DNA from: Hymenobacter daecheongensis DSM 21074
GTDB taxonomy: Bacteria > Bacteroidota > Bacteroidia > Cytophagales > Hymenobacteraceae
Direction: 5' to 3'
Length of the DNA: 64,000 nt
Assembly (NCBI RefSeq): GCF_900141805.1
Contig: NZ_FQYN01000006.1
Coordinates: 186,001-250,000 of the forward strand
Of the stretch, positions 15,049 to 24,894 are shown in pieces (positions within the stretch are counted from its first letter, which is position 1; each line of letters starts with the position of its first letter). A program made the translations under genes and the position numbers. Under the pieces are notes generated by a model. The model saw nothing but the letters and a program-made list of their open reading frames with translations. It was not told where the DNA came from and ran no database searches.

Positions 15049-18000
15049 ATGTATTCGCCTATGATTCAGCACTACGGCTTTTTTCTGCTTCGCCGCCCGG
15101 CGCTTCCTCTTCAGCGGCTGCAGCAGCTGCGCCAAAGCCTGCTAACCCAGCCCCTGGGCAAGCTCATGCGCGACTGGTACACCGATCCGGCGGCCCGGCA
15201 GGCCATCTACGTGGCATCGGCGGGGCTGCACGAGCGGCTGAGCCGATGGCTGGCGGGCGAGGTGATACCGGAAGAGGCCCGGCTACTGGATACGCTGCAC
15301 AAATACGCCATCCGGATGAGCAGCCGCTGCACGCCCTACGGCCTGCTGGCCGGCTGCGCGCTGGGCCGGGTGGGGGCCGTTTCGCAGCTGGGTGCGGCCC
15401 GGCTGCCCGCCCTGCGCAGCCACACCCGCCTCGATGCAGAATACCTGCAAGCCCTGCACGAGTGGCTGCTGCTGCAGCCTGACGTGCGCGGCCAGGTGCT
15501 GCTCTACCCCAATACGTCGCTCTACGCCGTGGGCGACAGCCTGCGCTACGTGGAGCAGCAGCGCGATGCCCTCACGCGCCGCTACTTCATCAGTGCCGTA
15601 GAGGCCGATGAGTTTTTGCGGGGCGTGCTGGCGCAGGCGGCGGCCGGCACCACGCTGCCGGCGTTGGTGCGGCATCTGGGCGAACAAGGCATTGAGCCCG
15701 AGGAGGCGGAAGCGTACCTGGATCAGCTGCTGGCCGATGGCGTGCTGCGCTCGGCGCTGGAGCCCACCGTCATTGGCCCCGACTACCTGCCCGCACTGCT
15801 CGGGCAGCTGGCCGTTCTGCCCGGCGCGGAGGCCCTGGTGGCCGAGCTAAGCGCCCTGCACGAGCTGCTGACCACGCATCCGGACGCAGATTTTGTGGGC
15901 AAGACCGTGGAAAGCTGGCTGGCCGCGCGCCAGATTGCCGCGCCCGCCACCGGCCCGCTGCGGGTAGATGCCTACTACCCCGAAGCCGCGCCCCAGCTGA
16001 GCGAAACCCTGCTCCAGCAGCTCCAGCAGCAGCTCCAGCGGCTGTTCGTGCTCAATCAGCCCAGCACCCAGCCCGATCTGGACGATTTCAAGCGGCGCTT
16101 TCATACCCGCTACGAAGACGAGGAAGTGCCCCTGGCCCTGGCCCTGGATCAGGAGCACGGCGTAGGCTACGGCAGCAGCTCCGCGCTGGGCATCGGCTAC
16201 GCCCCCATGATTGACGACCTGTCGTTGCCGGCCACGGAAGCCGCGCCGCCGCGGTCCGCCGCCGACTGGTGGCAGGCGCTGGTGCTGCAAAAATATTCGC
16301 AGGCCCTGCGCGAGGCCCAGGCCGAAATCGAGCTGACCGACGCAGACCTGGCCTACATCGGGCAGCAGCGCCCCGCGCCGGCCCCACTGCCCGACAGCTT
16401 CTACGTGTTCGGCAACCTGCTGGCGGCCCCGGAGCCGGCCGACTACCGCTTCAACCTGCTGGCCTGCCAGGGGCCGTCGGCCATTCAGCTGCTGGGCCGC
16501 TTCTGCGCCGGCGATGCGCAGCTGGCCGCGGCGGTGGCCGGCTGCGTGCGCCGCACCGAGGAGCACCATTCGGAGGTGGTGTTTGCCGAAATCGTGCATT
16601 TTCCGGAGTCCAGGGCGGGCAATATTATGACCCGGCCCACGCTCTACCGCTACGAAATTCCGTATCTGGGGCGGGCTTCGGTGCCGGCCGAACGGCAGCT
16701 GCCGCTGGCCGATCTGTACGTATCGGTGCGCAACGGCGAGCTGCTGCTCCGCTCGCGCCGGCTGAATAAGCGCGTGATTCCGCGCCTTTCCAACGCCCAC
16801 AATTTTCACCAGGGCGTGCCCATCTATCGGTTTCTGTGCGACCTGCAGCAGCAGACCAGCCACCTGAATGTGCAGTGGAACTGGAGCGTGCTGGCCGAGC
16901 AGGCCTATCTGCCCCGCGTGCGCTACCGCAGCATCATTCTGAGCCGGGCCACCTGGCTGCTGCGCAGCGCCGAGCTGGAACCCGACAACCTGATGCGCCT
17001 AGCTACCATGCTCACGCGGCGCGGCGTGCCGGAGCAGTTTGTGCTGGCCGTGGGCGACAATGAGCTGAGCCTGTCGCTGCACGTGCCCGATTCGCTGCGG
17101 CTGCTGGCGCAGGAGCTGCGCAAATCGGCCACCGTGCGGCTGTATGAGGTGCTGCAAACCGCCGAAAGCTGCGCCGGCCCAGGGCGGCCGGCGTTTGCCA
17201 ATGAGCTGGTGCTGCCCTTCTACAACCCCGCCGCCCCCGCCATTGCCGGGCTGCGGGCCGACACGCCCGAGCTGCCACCGCGCCGGTTTTCCATTGGCAG
17301 CGAGTGGCTGTATCTGAAGGTGTATACCGGCGAGAAAACCTCGGATGGGCTGCTGGCGCACACGCTATATCCGGTCATTCAGCGGCTGCTGGACTGCCGG
17401 GTGGTGGAGCATTTTTTCTTCGTGCGCTACCGCGACAACGACCCGCATCTGCGGCTCCGGTTTCGGGGCAATAGTCACCTGGAGTTCTACCATATCGTGA
17501 TTCAGGCGCTGGAGCGCTGCCTGCGCGAGCCTGTGCGCACCGGCAGCGTGCACCGTATTCAGACCGATACGTACCAACGCGAGCTGGAGCGCTACGGGCA
17601 CCAGCAGATTGGGCAGTGCGAAACCCTGTTTCACTGCGACAGCCTCAGCACGCTCCGCTTCCTGAGCCGCACCGGGGCCGTGTTTGCCGAGCCGGACCGC
17701 TTTTGCCTGGCCATTGCCAAGATAGACCGGCTGCTGGCCCTGCTGGCGCTGCCCTATGCCGAGCGCCACGCGCTGCTGCACCAGCTGCAGGAAAGCTTCT
17801 TTGCCGAGTTCAGGGGCGATGCCAACTTGCGCCGGCAGCTGAACGACAAGCACCGGCAGTACCGGCCGCTGCTGGAGCAGGCGCTGCGGCTGGCCGCCCA
17901 GCCCGCGCCGCCGGAGGAGGCCGCGCTGGAAGAGCAGCAGCGCGCGGCATTGCTGGTGCTACAGCAGACTTCACCCACGCCGGCCCACCTGCGCGGCCTG

Positions 18001-18153
18001 CTGGCTAGCCTGATCCACATGATTGTCAACCGGCTTTTTCCTTCCAAGCAGCGGGCTTACGAGCTGATGCTCTACCACTGCCTGGCCCGGCAGTATCAGT
18101 CGCTGCAGGCCCGCTCGCACGCGGCAGAGAAGGCCGCCGCCCTGGAAGAATAA
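15049..18153 (+). CDS. Full-length LanB-type lantibiotic dehydratase
   Basis: 1034 aa from ATG 15049 (ATG 15061 is equally plausible; the family motif YGFFLLRRPALPL follows both). The N-terminal about 740 residues are the tRNA-Glu-dependent glutamylation domain (Lant_dehydr_N), with the conserved R-x-SSRCTPYGLLAGCALG segment. The C-terminal SpaB_C elimination domain begins near residue 750 (EWLYLKVYTG; HFFFVRYRDNDPHLRLRF; YQRELERYG; ETLFHCDS). The enzyme glutamylates and dehydrates Ser/Thr of the precursor. It is a fused enzyme, unlike the split LanB of thiopeptide or pinensin-type loci. No LanC cyclase follows. Confidence 0.93.
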   Translation: MYSPMIQHYGFFLLRRPALPLQRLQQLRQSLLTQPLGKLMRDWYTDPAARQAIYVASAGLHERLSRWLAGEVIPEEARLLDTLHKYAIRMSSRCTPYGLLAGCALGRVGAVSQLGAARLPALRSHTRLDAEYLQALHEWLLLQPDVRGQVLLYPNTSLYAVGDSLRYVEQQRDALTRRYFISAVEADEFLRGVLAQAAAGTTLPALVRHLGEQGIEPEEAEAYLDQLLADGVLRSALEPTVIGPDYLPALLGQLAVLPGAEALVAELSALHELLTTHPDADFVGKTVESWLAARQIAAPATGPLRVDAYYPEAAPQLSETLLQQLQQQLQRLFVLNQPSTQPDLDDFKRRFHTRYEDEEVPLALALDQEHGVGYGSSSALGIGYAPMIDDLSLPATEAAPPRSAADWWQALVLQKYSQALREAQAEIELTDADLAYIGQQRPAPAPLPDSFYVFGNLLAAPEPADYRFNLLACQGPSAIQLLGRFCAGDAQLAAAVAGCVRRTEEHHSEVVFAEIVHFPESRAGNIMTRPTLYRYEIPYLGRASVPAERQLPLADLYVSVRNGELLLRSRRLNKRVIPRLSNAHNFHQGVPIYRFLCDLQQQTSHLNVQWNWSVLAEQAYLPRVRYRSIILSRATWLLRSAELEPDNLMRLATMLTRRGVPEQFVLAVGDNELSLSLHVPDSLRLLAQELRKSATVRLYEVLQTAESCAGPGRPAFANELVLPFYNPAAPAIAGLRADTPELPPRRFSIGSEWLYLKVYTGEKTSDGLLAHTLYPVIQRLLDCRVVEHFFFVRYRDNDPHLRLRFRGNSHLEFYHIVIQALERCLREPVRTGSVHRIQTDTYQRELERYGHQQIGQCETLFHCDSLSTLRFLSRTGAVFAEPDRFCLAIAKIDRLLALLALPYAERHALLHQLQESFFAEFRGDANLRRQLNDKHRQYRPLLEQALRLAAQPAPPEEAALEEQQRAALLVLQQTSPTPAHLRGLLASLIHMIVNRLFPSKQRAYELMLYHCLARQYQSLQARSHAAEKAAALEE

Positions 18154-18193
18154 CTCTGGCCTGTGAGCCGGGCGCGGCCGGATAACCGGCCCG

Positions 18194-19162
18194 CTAGGCT
18201 CGGAACCGGCCCGTGGAGCGGGGCCGGCCAGTGGTGATTTCCTCCTTGCTTGCGCCCTCGGGCACCTCACGGGTTTCGATGCGCACGGCGTGGGCCTTGG
18301 GCTGCACACGCTGCCCGTAAGCATCGGCAAACTCCTGGGTGAACTCGGCCCCGAAGAAGATAATCAGCGACGAATAGTTGACCCACACCAGCAGCACGAT
18401 AGCCGAGCCGGCGGCCCCGAACGCCGAGCCGGGGTCGGCGTAGGAAATGTAGGCCGCAATGAGAAACTTGCCCAGCACAAACAGCAGCGCCGTGATAAAA
18501 GCGCCCATCCACACGTCGCGCCAGCGGATGATGGCATCGGGCAGGAAGCGGTAGATGAGCGCAAACAGGGCCGTGGTGATGCCCAGCGACAGGGCAAAAT
18601 CGATGAGGCGGATCAGGATGATGGTGACATCGGGCAGCAGGCGCTGCAGGTAGCCGGTGAAGGCCGACAGCACGGCGCTGATCATAAAGGAAATCAGCAG
18701 CAGCAGGGCCACGCTCAGAATGAGGCCAAACGACAGAAACCGGTCGTGAATGAACTGCCAGATGCCGTTGCGAGGCTTCACCTTCAGGTTCCAGATGTCG
18801 TTGATGCTCTCCTGCAGCGTGACGAAAAAGGTGGTGGCGGCGAAAATGAGCGTGCCAATGCCGACCACGGCGGCCACGCCGCTGCGCTCCTGCCTGTTGA
18901 ACTCGTTGATGCTGTCCTGAATGAACTTGGCCGAGTCGGCCCCGACCAGGCCCTTCATCTGGGCAAACACCTGCCCCGTCACGGCCTCCGAGCCAAACAG
19001 CGAGCCGGCCACCGTGATGACGATAATCAGCAGCGGCGGCAGCGAAAAAATGGTGTAGTAGGAAAGCGCCGCCGCGTGCCGGAACGAGTTGTTGGTCATG
19101 AACTCGCCCGCGGTGGTTTTCATAGTGCTTATGATATTGCCGAAGGAGTAAGGGGTGGCCAT
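18194..19162 (-). CDS. YihY/BrkB-family inner-membrane protein
   Basis: 322 aa with six hydrophobic segments. Family-typical blocks are SFRHAAALSYYTIFSLPPLLI near residue 27, FVTLQESINDIWNLK, LIYRFLPDAIIRWRDVWMGAF and LVWVNYSSLIIFFGAEFTQ. A charged cytoplasmic tail follows (EVPEGASKEEITTG). The family is widespread and of uncertain function (formerly annotated as ribonuclease BN in error). It converges on the LanB gene (40 nt apart) and marks the return to ordinary chromosomal genes. Confidence 0.93.
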   Translation of the reverse strand: MATPYSFGNIISTMKTTAGEFMTNNSFRHAAALSYYTIFSLPPLLIIVITVAGSLFGSEAVTGQVFAQMKGLVGADSAKFIQDSINEFNRQERSGVAAVVGIGTLIFAATTFFVTLQESINDIWNLKVKPRNGIWQFIHDRFLSFGLILSVALLLLISFMISAVLSAFTGYLQRLLPDVTIILIRLIDFALSLGITTALFALIYRFLPDAIIRWRDVWMGAFITALLFVLGKFLIAAYISYADPGSAFGAAGSAIVLLVWVNYSSLIIFFGAEFTQEFADAYGQRVQPKAHAVRIETREVPEGASKEEITTGRPRSTGRFRA

Positions 19163-19305
19163 AGGGAGGTGGTCGGTTGGAAGACAGTGTGCCTACTACG
19201 GCCTGGGTGCGTGAGGCGTTGGCAAAATGATGGCGGCGGCCGGCTACCTTGCGTATAGCGCAGTCCGCGCCTCCGGGCTGTGGTGCCACCAAACGCTCTG
19301 CACTT

Positions 19306-20115
19306 ATGAAGAATCCAGTCATTTGCCTGTGGGCGGCCGCCTTGGCCGCGGCCGTGTTGCCGGCCCTGCCCGCGCCGGCCCAGAATCCCTCGGCTCCGCC
19401 CAAAGTGAAGCCCCTGCTCATTGATGGCCGCGCCGACCAGGCCGGCTCCGATGCCAAAGCCCTGGCCCTGGCCGACCGCGTGATGACGCAGATGGGCGGC
19501 CCCGAAGCCTGGCAGAAAGCCCGCCTGCTGGGCTGGGATTTCCTGGACGGCTCGTATCAGCTCTGGGACAAGTACACCGGCGACTTTCATTGGCAGAAAG
19601 GCGACCTGGTGGCCAACTACAACCTGAACACCAAAGTGGGCCGCGCCTACAAGGCCGGCCAGGACATCAGCGCCACCGACGAGGGCAAGAAGCTGCTGGA
19701 CAAGATGTACCCCATCTGGGTGAACAACTCCTGGTGGCTCGTGATGCCCTTCAAGCTCCGCGACCCAGGCGTTACGCTGACTCACCAAGGTGCTGGCAAG
19801 CTGATGGATGGCACGCCCGCCGAGGTGCTGCACATGACGTTTCAGAACGTAGGCGTGACCCCCGACAACAAATACGAGCTGCTGATAAACCCCAAAACCA
19901 ACCTGGTAGAGGAGTGGGCCTACTTCCCCAAAGCCGCCGACGCGCAGCCCGCCTTCCGCCGCCGCTGGACCGAGTACCGCACCTACGGCTCCCTTCAACT
20001 AGCCGCCGACCGCTCCGACGGAAAAGACAACCGCCGAATCAACAGCATAGCCGTACTCCAAACCGTGCCCCCCGGCCTGATGGACAGCAAAGTGCTGGTG
20101 GAGAAAGTGAAATAG
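19306..20115 (+). CDS. Exported protein of unknown function
   Basis: 269 aa from ATG 19306, opening with a signal peptide (LWAAALAAAVLPALPAPAQ). After it comes a single domain with ALADRVMTQMGGPEAWQKAR, WDKYTGDFHWQKGD and a beta-rich C-terminal half (EVLHMTFQNVG, YELLINPKTNLVEEWAYF), reminiscent of LolA-type lipoprotein carriers and the DUF6503 group. Periplasmic location is expected. A TACCTTG element at 19245-19251 with TTG at 19219-19221 may be its promoter. Its stop codon lies in a 41-bp inverted repeat shared with the convergent gene. Confidence 0.82.
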   Translation: MKNPVICLWAAALAAAVLPALPAPAQNPSAPPKVKPLLIDGRADQAGSDAKALALADRVMTQMGGPEAWQKARLLGWDFLDGSYQLWDKYTGDFHWQKGDLVANYNLNTKVGRAYKAGQDISATDEGKKLLDKMYPIWVNNSWWLVMPFKLRDPGVTLTHQGAGKLMDGTPAEVLHMTFQNVGVTPDNKYELLINPKTNLVEEWAYFPKAADAQPAFRRRWTEYRTYGSLQLAADRSDGKDNRRINSIAVLQTVPPGLMDSKVLVEKVK

Positions 20116-20226
20116 TGAAATGGTGAGATAGTGAGTTTGATGTTCGGCTTGCACAAATGGCGCATTTGGCGCAGTTAGCGCAAGTCGAACATCAAACTCA
20201 CCATTTCGCCATCTCACTATTTCACT
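20106..20226. repeat. Inverted repeat containing both stop codons of convergent genes
   Basis: Arms 20106-20146 and 20186-20226 are 41 bp each with 4 mismatches, separated by 39 nt with its own GCGCA-type partial symmetry. The left arm holds the stop of the exported protein gene (GTGAAATAG) and the right arm holds the stop of the DUF3891 gene (GTGAAATAG on the minus strand). Likely works as a two-way terminator. The arms contain a GTGA[AG]AT[AG]-type short repeat, suggesting expansion of a simple motif. Confidence 0.85.
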
Positions 20227-20945
20227 ATCCCCCAGCTCAGCGTTTCGATGGGGGCGGTGCGGAGGGCGGCGGCTAGCTCGGGGTCGTCTTTGAACTGGAG
20301 CTGGGTGAGCAGGGAGGTTTCTACGCTCACGGTGAAGGATTTGGCCTGGAAGGGCCAAGGCGTGATGGTGATGGGGCCGTCGGCGGTGGGGCGCACCACG
20401 TCGTAGCGCTGGCCGTCGGAGCCGGTGTAGATTTCGAGGCTGCGGCCCATCTCGGGCAGCTCCTGGCGGCACAGAATCAGGCTGAGCCGGTCGCACCAAT
20501 GCATCAGGTCGTAGGCCTGCTGCGCCTCTTTTTTGCTCACTTTGAGCTGTTTGCGCCAGGTTTCCTGGCTGGCCAGCTGCTCATCCAGAAACGCATCAGT
20601 AGCCTTCTGCTGCCCGCGCAGCGGCTCGTAGAGCACGCTCAGGTGCATGCTGGTGAGCAGGCTGCGCCACCGGCCCTGAAACCGGGCCGCCCGCACCACG
20701 CCCTGCGCCTGTTCGAGCGAGAATTCCTGCAGCGTGAAGTCGGCCGGGGCGCCGGCGGGCGTGAGGCCGTAGTGGCCGTCCCAGGCTTTCTGCTCGTCGT
20801 CGTGCTGGGCAATGGCGGCCAGCAGGCTCACCCAGCGGTCGGCGGGGCCGAAGGGCTGCCAGTGCCACGCCAGCTGCATAGCCAGCAGCGCATGGGCTTG
20901 TTGATAGATGATTTGCCAGCCGGCTTTGGTCAGGTTTACGATCAT
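20217..20945 (-). CDS. DUF3891-family protein
   Basis: 242 aa. The N-terminus IIYQQAHALLAMQLAWHW with AAIAQHDDEQKAW matches the DUF3891 pattern of an all-helical protein with conserved His/Asp residues that look like a metal site (QHDD; LMHWCDRLSL). No signal peptide or membrane segment, so cytoplasmic. The family's biochemical role is unknown. Starts at ATG 20945, 11 nt from the palindromic repeat at 20956. Confidence 0.8.
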   Translation of the reverse strand: MIVNLTKAGWQIIYQQAHALLAMQLAWHWQPFGPADRWVSLLAAIAQHDDEQKAWDGHYGLTPAGAPADFTLQEFSLEQAQGVVRAARFQGRWRSLLTSMHLSVLYEPLRGQQKATDAFLDEQLASQETWRKQLKVSKKEAQQAYDLMHWCDRLSLILCRQELPEMGRSLEIYTGSDGQRYDVVRPTADGPITITPWPFQAKSFTVSVETSLLTQLQFKDDPELAAALRTAPIETLSWGIVK

Positions 20946-20955
20946 AAAATCAGTT

Positions 20956-21099
20956 TGTCATTGCGAGGCACGAAGCAATCCGTCCTCTGAAATGTACCCA
21001 ACTCTATTTCAGCAGAAAGCCCCGACGCGGATATACGTAAGGGCTTTCCCACAGGTACTTCGCTGCTCAGGACGGATTGCTTCGTACCTCGCAATGACA
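20956..21099. repeat. Palindromic repeat, GTCAT family copy A
   Basis: Arms 20956-20986 and 21069-21099 are 31 bp, with one mismatch, beginning TGTCATTGCGAGGCACGAAG. Weaker pairing continues inward (GTACC and AAAGCCC blocks). It fills the gap between two minus-strand genes and ends 1 nt before the Tdh stop. The arm sequence belongs to a class of dispersed TGTCATTGCGAGG repeats known in many bacterial genomes. Shares its tip pattern GTCATnSYGAG with three other palindromes in this window. Confidence 0.85.
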
Positions 21100-21100
21100 G

Positions 21101-22105
21101 CTAGTAGGCCGTCGTGGGTTCGGCCTGTTGCTGCTTCAAATGCAGCAGCATATCGGCCGTCATCTTATCCAGGTCAAACTCGGGCTGCCAGCCCCAGTCC
21201 TGGCGGGCGCGCGAGTCGTCGATGCTGGCGGGCCAGGAGTCGGCAATCTGCTGGCGCGAATCGGGCTGGTAGGTCACCTGGAAATCAGGGATATGGCGCT
21301 GGATGCTGGCCGTGATTTCCCGTGGGCTGAAGCTCATTGCGCCCAGGTTGTAGCTGCTGCGGATTTTGATCTGGTCGGCCGGCGCGTGCATCAGGTCCAG
21401 CGTCGATTTCAGCGCGTCGGGCATGTACATCATCGGCAGGTAGGTGTCTTCGGAAAGAAAGCACTCGTAGTTCTGCCCGGCCACGGCTTTGTGGTAGATG
21501 TCCACGGCGTAGTCGGTGGTGCCGCCGCCGGGCAGGCTCTTGTAGCCGATCAGGCCGGGGTAGCGAAGGCTGCGCACATCCAGGCCGTGCTTGCGGAAGT
21601 ACCACTCGCACCACTGCTCGCCGGCCAGCTTGCTGATGCCGTACACCGTGTTGGGGTTCATGATGGTGAGCTGGGGCGTGTTTTCGCGGGGCGTATCGGG
21701 CCCGAATACGGCGATGCTGCTGGGCCAGTACACCTGCTGCACGCCCAGGTCCACGGCAGCATCGAGCACGTTAAACAGCCCATCCATATTCAGCTGCCAG
21801 CCAAACTTGGGGTTTTTCTCCGCCGTGGCGGATAGCAGCGCGGCCAGGTGGTACACCTGCTTGGGCCGATACTGGCGTAACACTTCTTCCAGCCGCTTTT
21901 TATCCAGCACGTCGAGCTGCTCAAAGGGGCCGGCCTGGGCGGTTTCGGCGTCTTTGGGCACCCGCACGTCGGCGGCTACCACATTTGAGTCGCCGTAGCG
22001 CTGGCGCAATTCGTGGGTCAGCTCCAGGCCTAGCTGGCCGCCGGCACCGATAACGAGAATGGTGTCGCCGGCAGGGGTGGCGGCGGAAGTGCTGGATGTG
22101 CTCAT
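21101..22105 (-). CDS. tdh: L-threonine 3-dehydrogenase, short-chain (epimerase-like) type
   Basis: 334 aa from ATG 22105. The Rossmann motif GAGGQLG is at residues 20-26, HLAALLSA near residue 85, and the catalytic triad is represented by Ser in YWPSSIAVFG and YGISK (Tyr/Lys). Threonine-site features PGLIGYKSLPGGGTTDY and LPMMYMPDA are typical of the extended-SDR threonine dehydrogenases of Bacteroidota. It oxidises threonine to 2-amino-3-ketobutyrate using NAD, and the ligase that finishes the pathway is encoded at 23430-24677. An upstream in-frame ATG at 22177 is less likely. Confidence 0.9.
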   Translation of the reverse strand: MSTSSTSAATPAGDTILVIGAGGQLGLELTHELRQRYGDSNVVAADVRVPKDAETAQAGPFEQLDVLDKKRLEEVLRQYRPKQVYHLAALLSATAEKNPKFGWQLNMDGLFNVLDAAVDLGVQQVYWPSSIAVFGPDTPRENTPQLTIMNPNTVYGISKLAGEQWCEWYFRKHGLDVRSLRYPGLIGYKSLPGGGTTDYAVDIYHKAVAGQNYECFLSEDTYLPMMYMPDALKSTLDLMHAPADQIKIRSSYNLGAMSFSPREITASIQRHIPDFQVTYQPDSRQQIADSWPASIDDSRARQDWGWQPEFDLDKMTADMLLHLKQQQAEPTTAY

Positions 22106-22247
22106 TCGGGAATAATTGGGGGAAAACGGGTGGGAGAGGAGTGCAAAGATACGGGAGTGGCAGGCTTTCGGTGGCATAAGCCGGCGGGCCCCGTGGCGAC
22201 AGCTCCGCCCGGTATTCCGTATTCCTTCTCTATCTTGATCAGCTAAT

Positions 22248-23303
22248 ATGCGCTACTTTCTCCTGCTCGCTGGGCTGCTGACCTTGCCGCTGGCCGCCAC
22301 GGCCCAATCTGGCCCGCCCGCCGCCCGCCCCGCCTACCGCAACCTGGTGATGGAGGGCGGGGGAATCCGGGGCGTTGCCTACGGCGGAGCTTTGCAGGAG
22401 CTAGAGCAGCAGGGCGTGCTGGCCGGCATCCGGCGCGTGGGCGGCACGTCCGCCGGTGCCATTCAGGCCGCGCTGCTGGCCGTGGGCTATTCGGCCGCTG
22501 AAATAATTGCCATCGTCAACAACATGCCGGTGCAGCGGCTCAACGACGGCCGGCTGATTTTCTTCGGCGGCGGCACCCGGCTTATCCGGCAGTACGGCTG
22601 GTATCGCGGCGACCAGTTTACCCGGTTTATGAGCGAGCTGGTGGCCCGCAAAACCGGCTCCCCGAACTGCACGCTGGGCCAGTTGCACGAACTGGCCGCT
22701 CAGGGCAAAGCCCGCGACCTGTACGTGACGGGGACCAACCTCAGCCGCCAGCAGATCCAGATATTCAGCTACGAAACCCACCCCGATCTGCGCGTGGCCG
22801 ACGCCGTGCGCATCTCGATGAGCATTCCGCTCTACTTCCGCGCCGTGCTGCTCGACGGACAGGGCCATGTGGTGCAGCAGCCCGCCAAGGGGCAGGCCGT
22901 GGAAGTGCTGGTAGATGGTGGCCTGCTGGCCAACTACCCGATTGATCTGTTTGATAAGCCGTCGTACCGGCCCGAAGGCGCCGCCGCGCCAACTGCCATC
23001 AACCCCGAAACCCTGGGCCTGCGCCTCGACCGGCCCGAGCAGATTGCCTACGACACGCTGGCCACTGGCCGCCAGCAGCTGGCCCCGTATGCCATCAACA
23101 GCTTTGGCTCCTATGTGGGGGCGCTATATAATTTGGCCATCGAAAATCTGAACCCGCCCCGTGCCACCGATTGGGCGCGCACCATCAGCATCAGCACTGC
23201 CGGCTTCAACCCGAAGATCAAGCGTGTGTCGGCCGCGCAGAAGCAGCAACTTATGGACAGCGGCCGGGCCGGCGTCCGCGCCTTCCTGGCCCGCCGGCCT
23301 TGA
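22248..23303 (+). CDS. Exported patatin-like phospholipase
   Basis: 351 aa with a signal peptide (MRYFLLLAGLLTLPLAATAQ). Patatin hallmarks: oxyanion-hole GGGIRGVAYGG near residue 37, nucleophile GTSAG near residue 67, and the dyad Asp in VDGGLLANYPI near residue 222. It probably hydrolyses acyl esters in the periplasm or outside the cell. It lies between the two threonine-degradation genes without evident functional link. Confidence 0.92.
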   Translation: MRYFLLLAGLLTLPLAATAQSGPPAARPAYRNLVMEGGGIRGVAYGGALQELEQQGVLAGIRRVGGTSAGAIQAALLAVGYSAAEIIAIVNNMPVQRLNDGRLIFFGGGTRLIRQYGWYRGDQFTRFMSELVARKTGSPNCTLGQLHELAAQGKARDLYVTGTNLSRQQIQIFSYETHPDLRVADAVRISMSIPLYFRAVLLDGQGHVVQQPAKGQAVEVLVDGGLLANYPIDLFDKPSYRPEGAAAPTAINPETLGLRLDRPEQIAYDTLATGRQQLAPYAINSFGSYVGALYNLAIENLNPPRATDWARTISISTAGFNPKIKRVSAAQKQQLMDSGRAGVRAFLARRP

Positions 23304-23372
23304 GGAGGACCGGGGCTAAGCGTGGGCCAGTCGGCAGGTAGTCATAGCACCGAACAAGCAAGGCAAACGACT

Positions 23373-23380
23373 TACCTTTG
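23373..23380 (+). promoter_or_regulatory. Bacteroidota -7 element upstream of kbl
   Basis: TACCTTTG matches the TAnnTTTG -7 consensus, 50 nt upstream of the kbl start. No TTG at the expected -33 position, so it is a partial match. A direct repeat ATTCAGAATTCA follows at 23393-23422. Confidence 0.5.
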
Positions 23381-23429
23381 CGCTCCTTCCCATTCAGAAT
23401 TCATAATTCAACATTCAGAATTCAACAAC

Positions 23430-24677
<1,248 letters not shown>

Positions 24678-24701
24678 GTTTTTTGAAGGGATATGAGTAG
24701 C

Positions 24702-24734
24702 CGAAGCCGCTGCTGACGACCAGCAGTGGCTTCG
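24702..24734 (+). terminator. Hairpin terminator after kbl
   Basis: CGAAGCCGCTGCTG and CAGCAGTGGCTTCG pair with one G:T around a short loop, followed by TGTTT. It lies 25 nt after the kbl stop. Confidence 0.65.
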
Positions 24735-24818
24735 TGTTTCAACGAAGTGCCCGAGACTGTGGGGGCCGTTGGCAGCAGGTCTGACCCGCTGAACCGCCCG
24801 CAAAGGCCGGGCAGCGCT

Positions 24819-24826
24819 TATCTTTG
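24819..24826 (+). promoter_or_regulatory. Bacteroidota -7 element upstream of sua5
   Basis: TATCTTTG matches TAnnTTTG. A transcript starting about 7 nt after it would begin at the upstream ATG at 24832, which favours the second ATG (24895) as the real start of the Sua5 gene. Confidence 0.5.
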
Positions 24827-24894
24827 CCGCCATGCCCGCCGCCCCGTCTGATTGGCAGCGAGGACCCGCTAGTTTGCCGCCCAGCCTCAGCCCT

